A DNA stretch of 64,000 bases. Origin: an uncultured Sunxiuqinia sp. GTDB lineage: Bacteria; Bacteroidota; Bacteroidia; Bacteroidales; Prolixibacteraceae. The DNA lies in assembly GCF_963678245.1 (NCBI RefSeq), contig NZ_OY782772.1, positions 186,001-250,000 of the forward strand, in the 5' to 3' direction. The position numbers were made by a program, and so were the translations under genes. The notes beneath the pieces were generated by a model, which saw only the letters and a program-made list of their open reading frames with translations, searched no databases and was not told where the DNA came from. How positions within the stretch are numbered: position 1 is the first letter of the stretch; every line of letters starts with the position of its first letter. Below, in pieces: positions 18,501 through 33,500 of this stretch.

Positions 18501-21500
18501 ATAACAGACAGTATAGTTGGAAAGTATAGTCAAGTAGGTGGTTTGGTTGGAAGATGCAACAACTCCTCTTTAATAGAATGTTACAGTAAATCAGGCATAG
18601 TGAAAGGTCCAAGTTCTGATGTAGGTGGTTTCGCTGGTCGTGTATATGGAAACAGCGAAATAAGCAACTGTTACAGTATGGCTTTGGTTGTTGAAGGAAG
18701 CGATAAAGTTGGCGGTTTTATCGGTAATCTTGAAGATAATTCAAGTGCTTCGAGCACCATTACCAAAAGTTATTGCGTGAGTATAAAACCAACAACAGGG
18801 ACCAACGTGGGTAGTTTTATTGGTTACGATGCAAATACAAGTTACGGCACTATTAATAGCTGTTTTTTTGACAGGGACATATGGGGGGATAACACATCCT
18901 GGGGAGGTATACCATATTATACCGCTTACATGAAAGACCATACCAGGTTTACGGGGCAAGGATGGGACTTTGCCGGTGAAACAAGCAACGGCACTGCCGA
19001 TATTTGGGACGACGACCAATACTACAACGTTAACCTGGGCTACCCCATATTAAGCTGGCAGGACGGGGCCGATGGTTCATTTAACATGGATGTTACAACG
19101 CTTTTTACAGGCGATGGTACCGAAAACAGCCCCTTTGAAATTGCCACCCTCGATGATTTGGAAACCTTATCGCGCATACCCGAACTGTGGGCAAACTCTT
19201 ACTATTTTATCCAAACCGCAGATATTGATGCCTCTGCTACCCGGTTTTGGGATGATGAGGATAACAACCTGGATGGCTTGAGTTATAACGATGAGCAGGA
19301 TTCAACTTCGGATGGCGACAACCAGGGATTCTTACCAATTGGTAGTTTAGGTAGGTTTTATGGGAACTACAATGGTAACGGTCATGTAATTAAGGGCTTA
19401 ACTATTAACCGGCCAGAGACAGAGTACGTTGGCCTGTTTAGTCGTGTTGATGGAAGCCGTATTCAAATGCTGGGGCTCGACAGTATTTCGGTTATCGGCA
19501 AACAATATACGGGAGGGCTTTGCGGTGCTGCCTATGGCAATAGTTCGGACTCAGTAATAGTGAGCGGTTGTTATGTGAGTGGCAGCGTAACCACGCAAGG
19601 TAACTTCAATTATACAGGGGGAGTAGTTGGTTATGGCAATTATTGCCTTATAAGGAATTGTTACAGTACAACTACAGTGAGTGGTTACAAATATACCGGA
19701 GGTGTTGCAGGAACATTAAGTAACTCGGTACTTTCAAATAACTACTCCTCAGGCCCGGTAAGCGGAGTTTATACTACCTCGCCTTTTGTCGGAAGTCTTT
19801 CCGGTAATTATTCCAACAACTTTTTTAACGGCGATGTAACCGGAGTAACCAGCACATCTTATTCCTCAAGGCTTAACGATTTGCAAATGCAGTCTTTTGG
19901 TTATTTTACAAGCTGGGACTTTGTTTCGGAAACGGCCAATGGAACAGAAGACATTTGGGACATGGACCAGGAAGGAACGGTAAACAATGGCTGGCCCATT
20001 TTAAGCTGGCAGCAGGGCGCCGACGATGTATTGCTTAATGCCCCGTTTGCCAACGGAAACGGCACGGCAGATAACCCTTTCGAAATTGCAACACTGGAAG
20101 ATTTGGTAATCCTTTCTGAAAATCCGGAACTATGGGTTTATCATTATATACAAACAGCCGACATTGATGCTTCGTTAACACAATATTTTGATGATACGGA
20201 TGACAACGGCGATGGTAAGCTGTATAACGACCCGGCCGATTCGACCAATACGGGCGATAACAACGGCTTTTCACCAATTGGCACATCATCTTCCGCTTAT
20301 TTTAACGGAACATATAACGGGCAGGGGCATGTTATCAGCAATCTAAGTATTAACCGTTCGGCACAAAATTTTGTGGCCCTCTTTGGTTATGTAGAAGATG
20401 GGGCAAATATTAAAAGGGTAACCCTAAATGCAGCCAGCATAACCGGAAAAGATAATACCGGGATATTGGCAGGGTGTATAAAAAACGAGGTAACAATAGA
20501 CAGTTGCCAAACCGCAGGTACGGTAACCGGCGCCACTTACACCGGCGGGCTGATTGGGCGATTTAGTGGAAGGTCATCTGCTCCTGGTACCGTTTCCAAC
20601 AGTTCATCCTCGGTTTCTGTAATAGCTGATAGAGATAACTCCGGCGGGCTGATTGGGAATGCTTCTCGTTGCACAATTACAAACAGCCATGCAACAGGAA
20701 ATATTAATTCTACCAGTTCTTCTGTTGGAGGGCTTATTGGAACCCCCTCTTATGCAAGCATTGAGAGCTGTAGTGCGACAACAGTCAGTATAGTTGGATA
20801 TCAAAGAGTAGGTGGTTTGGTTGGAAATTGCTACGGCTCCTCTTTAATAGAATGTTACAGTAAATCAGGCATGGTAAAAGGTAGAAGTTCTGATGTAGGC
20901 GGTTTCGCTGGCAAAGTTATTAATACCAGCGAAATAAGCAACTGTTACAGTATGGCTTTGGTTGAAGGAAGCGATAAAGTTGGCGGTTTTATCGGTAATC
21001 TTGAAGATAATTCAAGTGCTTCGAGTACCATTACCCATTGTTACAGTGCGAGTGTAAAACCAACAACAGGAACCAACCTGGGTGGTTTTATTGGTTACGA
21101 TTCAAATACAAGCTACGGCACCATCAACAAATGCTTTTATGACAGGGACATATGGGGGGATAACACATCCCGGGGAGGTATAGCATATTATACCTCTTAC
21201 ATGAAAGACCATACCAGGTTTACGGGACAAGACTGGGATTTTGCAGGTGAAACGGCCAACGGCACTGCCGATATTTGGGACGACGACCAATACAAGAATA
21301 TTAACAATGGCTACCCCATATTAAATTGGCAGGATGGGGCCGATGGTTCATTTAACATAGATGCTACTACACTTTTTGCAGGCGATGGTACCGAAAACAG
21401 CCCCTTTGAAATTGCTACGCTTGATGATTTGGAAACCTTATCGCGCATACCCGAACTGTGGGCAAACTCTTACTATTTCATCCAAACCGCAGATATTGAT

Positions 21501-24500
21501 GCCTCTGCTACCCGGTTTTGGGATGATATCGATGACAACCTGGATGGTTTGGGTTATAACGATGAGCAGGATTCAACTTCAGCGGGAAACAACGAAGGGT
21601 TTTCCCCCATAGGGAGCCACCCTGACAACTATTTTTATGGAAACTACAATGGTAACGGTCATGTAATTAGTGGTTTAACTATTAACCGGCCAGAGACATC
21701 GTACGTTGGCCTGTTTGGTGCTGTTAGTGGAAGCCGTATTCAAATGCTGGGGCTCAACAGTATTTCGGTTATCGGCCAACAATATGTAGGAGGGCTTTGC
21801 GGTGCTGCCTATGGCAGTAGTTCGGACTCAGTAATAGTGAGCGGTTGTTATGTGAGTGGCAGCGTAACCACGCAATGTGAATGCGCTTATACAGGGGGAG
21901 TAGTTGCTTTCGGCCAATATTGCCTTATAAGGAATTGTTACAGTACAGCTACAGTGAGTGGTGGTTACAATTATACCGGAGGTGTTGCAGGAATGTTAAG
22001 TTCCTCGGAAGTTTCAAATAGCTACTCCTCAGGCCCGGTAAGCGGAGATAATCATACCAGGCCTGTTGTCGCATATCTTAGCGGGAGGCATTCCTACAAC
22101 TTTTATAACAGAGATGTAATCGGATTAATCAGCACATCTTATTCCTCATGGCTTTACGATTTGCAAATGCAGTCTTTTGGTTCTTTTACAAACTGGGATT
22201 TTGTTGCAAAAACCGACGACGGCACAGCAGACATTTGGGACATGGACCAGGAAGGAACGGTAAACAATGGCTGGCCCATTTTAAGCTGGCAGCAAGGCGC
22301 CGATAACATTTTAGATGCAGCGCCGTTAATCTCTTCCGTATCTCCATTAAGCGGCCCCGCCGGTACCGAAGTTACCATTACTGGTAGTGGGTTTAACCAG
22401 AATAGTGCCGATAACATTGTATATTTTGGTGGTGTGAAAGCTTCTGTAAGCGAGGCTACCGCCACCAGCCTTACCGTTACGGTGCCAGTGGCTGCCGGTT
22501 ACGAGCCACTTTCAGTTACCAACCGCTTTACAAAACTTACCGGCTATGCCAACCTGCCATTTGATGTAACCTTTGAGCTTGGGGGCCATTTCACAACGGG
22601 AAATGAATATCCCGTCAGTAATAGTCCAAAGCATTTAGCTTTGGGCGACCTGGATGGTGATGGGGATGCCGATGTTGTTGTTACCTATTGGGACAATAAT
22701 CAGATTAGTGTTTTTGAAAACGATGGCACTGGTAATTTTTCTGTTAAAGAGGTGTATACCTCATATACATACCATTCAAGCAGTTTGTCTTGTCAGGATA
22801 TTAACGGTGATGGGCATCTCGATATATTGAAAACTAATGATGGATTTGTTGATATTCTTCTAAATGATGGCGACGGTACCTTTACACAAACGCTGTACGA
22901 ATCGGAGGTTAATCTATCTGCTACAGAACTAACGGATGTAAATGGCGATGGATACCCTGATTTGGTTGGCACAACTGACAATACTAATATGCTTGCGGTT
23001 CATTTAAGCCAGGGCGACGGCACTTTTGCAAATTCAACCCAATATGCAACTGGCAATTTTAGTTCGAGTGTATCTTCGGCTGATTTCGATGGGGATGGCG
23101 ATATCGATATTGTTACAATTAATCGTGAGGACAATACCATATCGGTGTTTTTAAACCAGGGCGATGGCACTTTTGCGGCTAAAATCGATTACAGTACGGG
23201 GGCATTACCCCGGGAAGTAATTACAGCCGATTTAGACGGCGACGGAGATATTGATGTGGTAACCATGTGCCAATATGATAAATCGGTGTCGGTATTGCTA
23301 AACCAGGGAGATGGTACTTTTTCCGATAAAACCGATTACAATGTGGGTGGTAGCTCACATACAGTTATAGTTGCTGATTTTGATGGCGATGGAGATCCCG
23401 ATCTGGGCAGCAATATTTCATATAATTTGTCTTTGTTATTAAACAATGGCGATGGCAGCTTTGCAGAACCTGTAATTTACCCTGCTGGCAGAAGTCTTAC
23501 CAGGGGCATAATTGCAGGGGATATAAATAACGACAACCGGCCAGATATACTTGCATTAGATGGCTCCGGTAATGATTTGGTCATCTATGAAAATATTATA
23601 CCGGAACCTGTTATTACTTCGTTTACCCCCGAAGAGGGAACAGAAGGAATGACAGTAACCATAAAAGGCACCTACTTTACAGGCACAAGTGCTGTTGCCT
23701 TTGGAGATTCACTGGCAGGAGGCTTTACGGTTGTTAATGATACAGTAATTACGGCTGTTGTTGGAGAAGGTGCTACGGGTAGCGTAAGTGTTACCACCCC
23801 GGGCGGAACAGCGTCCAAAGAAGGGTTCACCTACATAGATGCTCCAACTGATTTAAGCTATGAACCTATAATTGCAGAATACGGAACTCCTGTTTCGGGC
23901 GTTCTTCCTACCGTAACCGGAATTATTGATAATTATAGTATAAATCCTGCATTGCCATCGGGCCTTAGTTTCAATACAACTACAGGCGAAATTACAGGCT
24001 CACCAACAGTACTGGCAACCCAGGCAGATTATGTGGTAACTGCTACTAATATTGCAGGAAACACAACGGATACCATCCAGGTTACCGTCGGCCAAAAAGA
24101 GCTTACGGTAGTTGGGGCAACGGCTGAAAACAAGGTTTATGATGGAACTACCCTGGCTGTTGTAAGCAATGCAAGCTTATCCGGAATAGTTGCTGGCTCC
24201 GACAATGTTTACTTAGTTAACGAAACCAGTGGAAACTTTATTCAGGAAACAGCGGGTACCGGTATTGAAGTAAATACGAATATGGAACTGGCGGGTACCG
24301 ATGTTGCTTACTATACGTTAAGCCAGCCCGATTATCTTATGGCTGACATTACGCAAAAAGAACTGACAATTACCGCCGGTAACCAGAGCAAGGAATACGA
24401 CGGTAAAGAGTTCACTGCGTTTACCGTTAGTTACGAAGGTTTTGCAGAAGGTGAAAACGAAGGTAACCTTGGCGGAGAGCTCATTTATAATGGGACAGCA

Positions 24501-27500
24501 ACCACAGCAACGGCTGTTGGTGAAGATTATGTAATTGCCCCGGGTGGCCTTACTTCTGATAACTACAACATTCAGTTTGTTGACGGTACACTGGACATTA
24601 CGCAAAAAGAACTGACAATTACCGCCGGTAACCAGAGCAAGGAATACGACGGAAATGAGTTTGATTATGCATCCTTTACCGTCTCTTACGAAGGTTTTGC
24701 AGAAGGTGAGAACGAAGGCAACCTTGGTGGAGAGCTCATTTATAATGGGACAGCAACCACAGCAACGGCTGTTGGTGAAGATTATGTAATTACCCCGGGT
24801 GGCCTTACTTCGGATAACTACAACATTGTATTCAATAACGGTACACTGGACATTACGCAAAAAGAACTGACAATTACCGCCGGTAACCAGAGCAAGGAAT
24901 ACGACGGTAAAGAGTTCACTGCGTTTACCGTTAGTTACGAAGGCTTTGCCGAAGGTGAGAACGAAGGCAACCTTGGTGGAGAGCTCATTTATAATGGGAC
25001 AGCAACCACAGCAACGGCTGTTGGTGAAGATTATGTAATTACCCCGGGTGGCCTTACTTCTGATAACTACAACATTCAGTTTGTTGACGGTACACTGGAC
25101 ATTACGCAAAAAGAACTGACAATTACTGCCAATAACCAGAGCAAGGAATACGACGGTAAAGAGTTCACTGCGTTTACCGTTAGTTACGAAGGTTTTGCCG
25201 AAGGTGAGAACGAAGGTAACCTTGGTGGAGAGCTCATTTATAATGGGACAGCAACCACAGCAACCGCTGTTGGTGAAGGTTATGTAATTACCCCGGGTGG
25301 CCTTACTTCTGATAACTACAACATTGTATTCAATAACGGTACACTGGACATTACGCAAAAAGAACTGACAATTACCGCCAATAACCAGAGCAAGGAATAC
25401 GACGGCAATGAGTTTGATTATGCATCCTTTACCGTTAGTTACGAAGGTTTTGCCGAAGGAGAGGACGAAGGCAACCTTGGCGGTACGCTGTCTTTCACAG
25501 GCACAGCAACCACAGCAACGGCTGTTGGTGAAGGTTATGTAATTGCCCCGGGTGGCCTTACTTCTGATAACTACAACATTGTATTCAATAACGGGACACT
25601 TGACATTACGCAAAAAGAACTGACAATTACCGCCGGTAACCAGAGCAAGGAATACGACGGCAAAGAGTTCACTGCGTTTACCGTTAGTTACGAAGGTTTT
25701 GCAGAAGGTGAAAACGAAGGTAACCTTGGCGGAGAGCTCATTTATAATGGGACAGCAACCACAGCAACCGCTGTTGGTGAAGATTATGTAATTACCCCGG
25801 GTGGCCTTACTTCGGATAACTACAACATTGTATTCAATAACGGTACACTGGACATTACGCAAAAAGAACTGACAATTACCGCCGGTAACCAGAGCAAGGA
25901 ATACGACGGCAATGAGTTTGATTATGCATCCTTTACCGTCTCTTACGAAGGTTTTGCAGAAGGTGAAAACGAAGGTAACCTTGGCGGTACGCTGTCTTTC
26001 ACAGGCACAGCAACCACAGCAACGGCTGTTGGTGAAGGTTATGTAATTGCCCCGGGTGGCCTTACTTCTGATAACTACAACATTCAGTTTGTTGACGGGA
26101 CACTTGACATTACGCAAAAAGAACTGACAATTACCGCCAATAACCAGAGCAAGGAATACGACGGTAAAGAGTTCACTGCGTTTACCGTTAGTTACGAAGG
26201 TTTTGCAGAAGGTGAAAACGAAGGGAACCTTGGCGGTACGCTGTCTTTCACAGGCACAGCAACCACAGCAACCGCTGTTGGTGAAGGTTATGTAATTACC
26301 CCGGGAGGCCTTACTTCTGATAACTACAACATTGTATTCAATAACGGTACACTTGACATTACGCAAAAAGAACTGACAATTACCGCCAATAACCAGAGCA
26401 AGGAATACGACGGAAATGAGTTTGATTATGCATACTTTACCGTTAGTTACGAAGGCTTTGCCGAAGGTGAAAACGAAGGGAACCTTGGCGGTACGCTGTC
26501 TTTCACAGGCACAGCAACCACAGCAACGGCTGTTGGTGAAGGTTATGTAATTGCCCCGGGTGGCCTTACTTCTGATAACTACAACATTGTATTCAATAAC
26601 GGTACACTGGACATTACGCAAAAAGAACTGACAATTACCGCCAATAACCAGAGCAAGGAATACGACGGCAATGAGTTTGATTATGCATCCTTTACCGTCT
26701 CTTACGAAGGTTTTGCCGAAGGTGAAAACGAAGATAACCTTGGCGGTACGCTGTCTTTCACAGGAACAGCAACCACAGCAACGGCTGTTGGTGAAGGTTA
26801 TGTAATTACCCCGGGTGGCCTTACTTCTGATAACTACAACATTGTATTCAATAACGGTACACTTGACATTACGCAAAAAGAACTGACAATTACCGCCGGT
26901 AACCAGAGCAAGGAATACGACGGAAATGAGTTTGATTATGCATCCTTTACCGTTAGTTACGAAGGCTTTGCAGAAGGTGAAAACGAAGGCAACCTTGGCG
27001 GTACGCTGTCTTTCACAGGCACAGCAACCACAGCAACGGCTGTTGGTGAAGGTTATGTAATTACCCCGGGTGGCCTTACTTCGGATAACTACAACATTGT
27101 ATTCAATAACGGGACACTTGACATTACGCAAAAAGAACTGACAATTACCGCCAATAACCAGAGCAAGGAATACGACGGCAATGAGTTCACTGCGTTTACC
27201 GTTAGTTACGAAGGTTTTGCCGAAGGTGAAAACGAAGGCAACCTTGGCGGTACGCTGTCTTTCACAGGCACAGCAACCACAGCAACGGCTGTTGGTGAAG
27301 ATTATGTAATTGCCCCGGGTGGCCTTACTTCGGATAACTACAACATTGTATTCAATAACGGTACACTGGACATTACGCAAAAAGAACTGACAATTACCGC
27401 CAATAACCAGAGCAAGGAATACGACGGCAATGAGTTTGATTATGCTTTATTTACTGTCTCTTACGAAGGTTTTGCCGAAGGTGAAAACGAAGGGAACCTT

Positions 27501-30500
27501 GACGGTACGCTGTCTTTCACAGGCACCGGGACCACAGCAACGGCTGTTGGTGAAGGTTATGTAATTACCCCGGGTGGCCTTACTTCGGATAACTACAACA
27601 TTGTATTCAATAACGGGACACTTGACATTACGCAAAAAGAACTGACAATTACCGCCAATAACCAGAGCAAGGAATACGACGGCAAAGAGTTCACTGCGTT
27701 TACCGTTAGTTACGAAGGTTTTGCCGAAGGTGAGGACGAAGGCAACCTTGGCGGTACGCTGTCTTTCACAGGCACAGCAACCACAGCAACGGCTGTTGGT
27801 GAAGGTTATGTAATTACCCCGGGTGGCCTTACTTCTGATAACTACAACATTCAGTTTGTTGACGGTACACTGGACATTACGCAAAAAGAACTGACAATTA
27901 CCGCCGGTAACCAGAGCAAGGAATACGACGGAAATGAGTTTGATTATGCATCCTTTACCGTTAGTTACGAAGGTTTTACCGAAGGTGAAAACGAAAGCAA
28001 CCTTGACGGTACGCTGTCTTTCACAGGAACAGCAACCACAGCAACGGCTGTTGGTGAAGGTTATGTAATTGCCCCGGGTGGCCTTACTTCTGATAACTAC
28101 AACATTCAGTTTGTTGACGGTACACTGGACATTACGCAAAAAGAACTGACAATTACCGCCAATAACCAGAGCAAGGAATACGACGGCAATGAGTTTGATT
28201 ATGCATCCTTTACCGTCTCTTACGAAGGTTTTGCAGAAGGTGAGAACGAAGGCAACCTTGGTGGAGAGCTCATTTATAATGGGACAGCAACCACAGCAAC
28301 GGCTGTTGGTGAAGATTATGTAATTGCCCCGGGTGGCCTTACTTCGGATAACTACAACATTGTATTCAATAACGGTACACTGGACATTACGCAAAAAGAA
28401 CTGACAATTACCGCCGGTAACCAGAGCAAGGAATACGACGGTAAAGAGTTCACTGCGTTTACCGTTAGTTACGAAGGCTTTGCCGAAGGTGAGGACGAAG
28501 GCAACCTTGGTGGAGAGCTCATTTATAATGGGACAGCAACCACAGCAACGGCTGTTGGTGAAGATTATGTAATTACCCCGGGTGGCCTTACTTCTGATAA
28601 CTACAACATTCAGTTTGTTGACGGTACACTTGACATTACGCAAAAAGAACTGACAATTACCGCCGGTAACCAGAGCAAGGAATACGACGGCAATGAGTTT
28701 GATTATGCATCCTTTACCGTCTCTTACGAAGGTTTTGCCGAAGGTGAGGACGAAGGTAACCTTGGTGGAGAGCTCATTTATAATGGGACAGCAACCACAG
28801 CAACGGCTGTTGGTGAAGATTATGTAATTACCCCGGGTGGCCTTACTTCTGATAACTACAACATTCAGTTTGTTGACGGGACACTGGACATTACGCAAAA
28901 AGAACTGACAATTACCGCCAATAACCAGAGCAAGGAATACGACGGAAATGAGTTTGATTATGCATCCTTTACCGTTAGTTACGAAGGTTTTGCAGAAGGT
29001 GAGAACGAAGGCAACCTTGACGGAGAGCTCATTTATAATGGGACAGCAACCACAGCAACGGCTGTTGGTGAAGGTTATGTAATTACCCCGGGTGGCCTTA
29101 CTTCGGATAACTACAACATTGTATTCAATAACGGTACACTGGACATTACGCAAAAAGAACTGACAATTACTGCCAATAACCAGAGCAAGGAATACGACGG
29201 TAATGAGTTTGATTATGCATCCTTTACCGTTAGTTACGAAGGCTTTGCAGAAGGTGAGGACGAAGGCAACCTTGGCGGTACGCTCATTTTCAGCGGGACA
29301 GCAACCACAGCAACGGCTGTTGGTGAAGATTATGTAATTACCCCGGGTGGCCTTACTTCGGATAACTACAACATTGTATTCAATAACGGTACACTGGACA
29401 TTACGCAAAAAGAACTGACAATTACCGCCAATAACCAGAGCAAGGAATACGACGGTAATGAGTTTGATTATGCATCCTTTACCGTTAGTTACGAAGGCTT
29501 TGCAGAAGGTGAGGACGAAGGCAACCTTGGCGGTACGCTGTCTTTCACAGGAACAGCAACCACAGCAACCGCTGTTGGTGAAGATTATGTAATTACCCCG
29601 GGTGGCCTTACTTCTGATAACTACAACATTCAGTTTGTTGACGGTACACTTGACATTACGCAAAAAGAACTGACAATTACCGCCGGTAACCAGAGCAAGG
29701 AATACGACGGTAAAGAGTTCACTGCGTTTACCGTTAGTTACGAAGGTTTTGCAGAAGGTGAAAACGAAGGTAACCTTGGCGGAGAGCTCATTTATAATGG
29801 GACAGCAACCACAGCAACGGCTGTTGGTGAAGATTATGTAATTGCCCCGGGTGGCCTTACTTCTGATAACTACAACATTCAGTTTGTTGACGGTACACTG
29901 GACATTACGCAAAAAGAACTGACAATTACCGCCGGTAACCAGAGCAAGGAATACGACGGAAATGAGTTTGATTATGCATCCTTTACCGTCTCTTACGAAG
30001 GTTTTGCAGAAGGTGAGAACGAAGGCAACCTTGGTGGAGAGCTCATTTATAATGGGACAGCAACCACAGCAACGGCTGTTGGTGAAGATTATGTAATTAC
30101 CCCGGGTGGCCTTACTTCGGATAACTACAACATTGTATTCAATAACGGTACACTGGACATTACGCAAAAAGAACTGACAATTACCGCCAATAACCAGAGC
30201 AAGGAATACGACGGCAATGAGTTTGATTATGCATCCTTTACCGTCTCTTACGAAGGTTTTGCCGAAGGTGAAAACGAAGATAACCTTGGCGGTACGCTGT
30301 CTTTCACAGGAACAGCAACCACAGCAACGGCTGTTGGTGAAGGTTATGTAATTACCCCGGGTGGCCTTACTTCTGATAACTACAACATTGTATTCAATAA
30401 CGGTACACTTGACATTACGCAAAAAGAACTGACAATTACCGCCGGTAACCAGAGCAAGGAATACGACGGAAATGAGTTTGATTATGCATCCTTTACCGTT

Positions 30501-33500
30501 AGTTACGAAGGCTTTGCAGAAGGTGAAAACGAAGGCAACCTTGGCGGTACGCTGTCTTTCACAGGCACAGCAACCACAGCAACGGCTGTTGGTGAAGGTT
30601 ATGTAATTACCCCGGGTGGCCTTACTTCGGATAACTACAACATTGTATTCAATAACGGGACACTTGACATTACGCAAAAAGAACTGACAATTACCGCCAA
30701 TAACCAGAGCAAGGAATACGACGGCAATGAGTTCACTGCGTTTACCGTTAGTTACGAAGGTTTTGCCGAAGGTGAAAACGAAGGCAACCTTGGCGGTACG
30801 CTGTCTTTCACAGGCACAGCAACCACAGCAACGGCTGTTGGTGAAGATTATGTAATTGCCCCGGGTGGCCTTACTTCGGATAACTACAACATTGTATTCA
30901 ATAACGGTACACTGGACATTACGCAAAAAGAACTGACAATTACCGCCAATAACCAGAGCAAGGAATACGACGGCAATGAGTTTGATTATGCTTTATTTAC
31001 TGTCTCTTACGAAGGTTTTGCCGAAGGTGAAAACGAAGGGAACCTTGACGGTACGCTGTCTTTCACAGGCACCGGGACCACAGCAACGGCTGTTGGTGAA
31101 GGTTATGTAATTACCCCGGGTGGCCTTACTTCGGATAACTACAACATTGTATTCAATAACGGGACACTTGACATTACGCAAAAAGAACTGACAATTACCG
31201 CCAATAACCAGAGCAAGGAATACGACGGCAAAGAGTTCACTGCGTTTACCGTTAGTTACGAAGGTTTTGCCGAAGGTGAGGACGAAGGCAACCTTGGCGG
31301 TACGCTGTCTTTCACAGGCACAGCAACCACAGCAACGGCTGTTGGTGAAGGTTATGTAATTACCCCGGGTGGCCTTACTTCTGATAACTACAACATTCAG
31401 TTTGTTGACGGTACACTGGACATTACGCAAAAAGAACTGACAATTACCGCCGGTAACCAGAGCAAGGAATACGACGGAAATGAGTTTGATTATGCATCCT
31501 TTACCGTTAGTTACGAAGGTTTTACCGAAGGTGAAAACGAAAGCAACCTTGACGGTACGCTGTCTTTCACAGGAACAGCAACCACAGCAACGGCTGTTGG
31601 TGAAGGTTATGTAATTGCCCCGGGTGGCCTTACTTCTGATAACTACAACATTCAGTTTGTTGACGGTACACTGGACATTACGCAAAAAGAACTGACAATT
31701 ACCGCCAATAACCAGAGCAAGGAATACGACGGCAATGAGTTTGATTATGCATCCTTTACCGTCTCTTACGAAGGTTTTGCAGAAGGTGAGAACGAAGGCA
31801 ACCTTGGTGGAGAGCTCATTTATAATGGGACAGCAACCACAGCAACGGCTGTTGGTGAAGGTTATGTAATTACCCCGGGTGGCCTCACTTCTGATAACTA
31901 CAACATTCAGTTTGTTGACGGTACACTGGACATTACGCAAAAAGAACTGACAATTACCGCCGGTAACCAGAGCAAGGAATACGACGGTAATGAGTTTGAT
32001 TATGCATCCTTTACCGTTAGTTACGAAGGCTTTGCAGAAGGTGAGGACGAAGGCAACCTTGGCGGTACGCTCATTTTCAGCGGGACAGCAACCACAGCAA
32101 CGGCTGTTGGTGAAGATTATGTAATTACCCCGGGTGGCCTTACTTCGGATAACTACAACATTGTATTCAATAACGGTACACTTGACATTACGCAAAAAGA
32201 ACTGACAATTACCGCCAATAACCAGAGCAAGGAATACGACGGTAATGAGTTTGATTATGCATCCTTTACCGTTAGTTACGAAGGCTTTGCAGAAGGTGAA
32301 AACGAAGGCAACCTTGGCGGTACGCTCATTTTCAGCGGGACGGCAACCACAGCAACCGCTGTTGGTGAAGATTATGTAATTACCCCGGGTGGCCTTACTT
32401 CGGATAACTACAACATTGTATTCAATAACGGTACACTGGACATTACGCAAAAAGAACTGACAATTACCGCCAATAACCAGAGCAAGGAATACGACGGCAA
32501 TGAGTTCACTGCGTTTACCGTTAGTTACGAAGGTTTTGCCGAAGGTGAAAACGAAGGCAACCTTGGCGGTACGCTGTCTTTCACAGGCACAGCAACCACA
32601 GCAACGGCTGTTGGTGAAGATTATGTAATTGCCCCGGGTGGCCTTACTTCGGATAACTACAACATTGTATTCAATAACGGTACACTGGACATTACGCAAA
32701 AAGAACTGACAATTACCGCCAATAACCAGAGCAAGGAATACGACGGCAATGAGTTTGATTATGCTTTATTTACTGTCTCTTACGAAGGTTTTGCCGAAGG
32801 TGAAAACGAAGGGAACCTTGACGGTACGCTGTCTTTCACAGGCACCGGGACCACAGCAACGGCTGTTGGTGAAGGTTATGTAATTACCCCGGGTGGCCTT
32901 ACTTCGGATAACTACAACATTGTATTCAATAACGGGACACTTGACATTACGCAAAAAGAACTGACAATTACCGCCAATAACCAGAGCAAGGAATACGACG
33001 GCAAAGAGTTCACTGCGTTTACCGTTAGTTACGAAGGTTTTGCCGAAGGTGAGGACGAAGGCAACCTTGGCGGTACGCTGTCTTTCACAGGCACAGCAAC
33101 CACAGCAACGGCTGTTGGTGAAGGTTATGTAATTACCCCGGGTGGCCTTACTTCTGATAACTACAACATTCAGTTTGTTGACGGTACACTGGACATTACG
33201 CAAAAAGAACTGACAATTACCGCCGGTAACCAGAGCAAGGAATACGACGGAAATGAGTTTGATTATGCATCCTTTACCGTTAGTTACGAAGGTTTTACCG
33301 AAGGTGAAAACGAAAGCAACCTTGACGGTACGCTGTCTTTCACAGGAACAGCAACCACAGCAACGGCTGTTGGTGAAGGTTATGTAATTGCCCCGGGTGG
33401 CCTTACTTCTGATAACTACAACATTCAGTTTGTTGACGGTACACTGGACATTACGCAAAAAGAACTGACAATTACCGCCAATAACCAGAGCAAGGAATAC

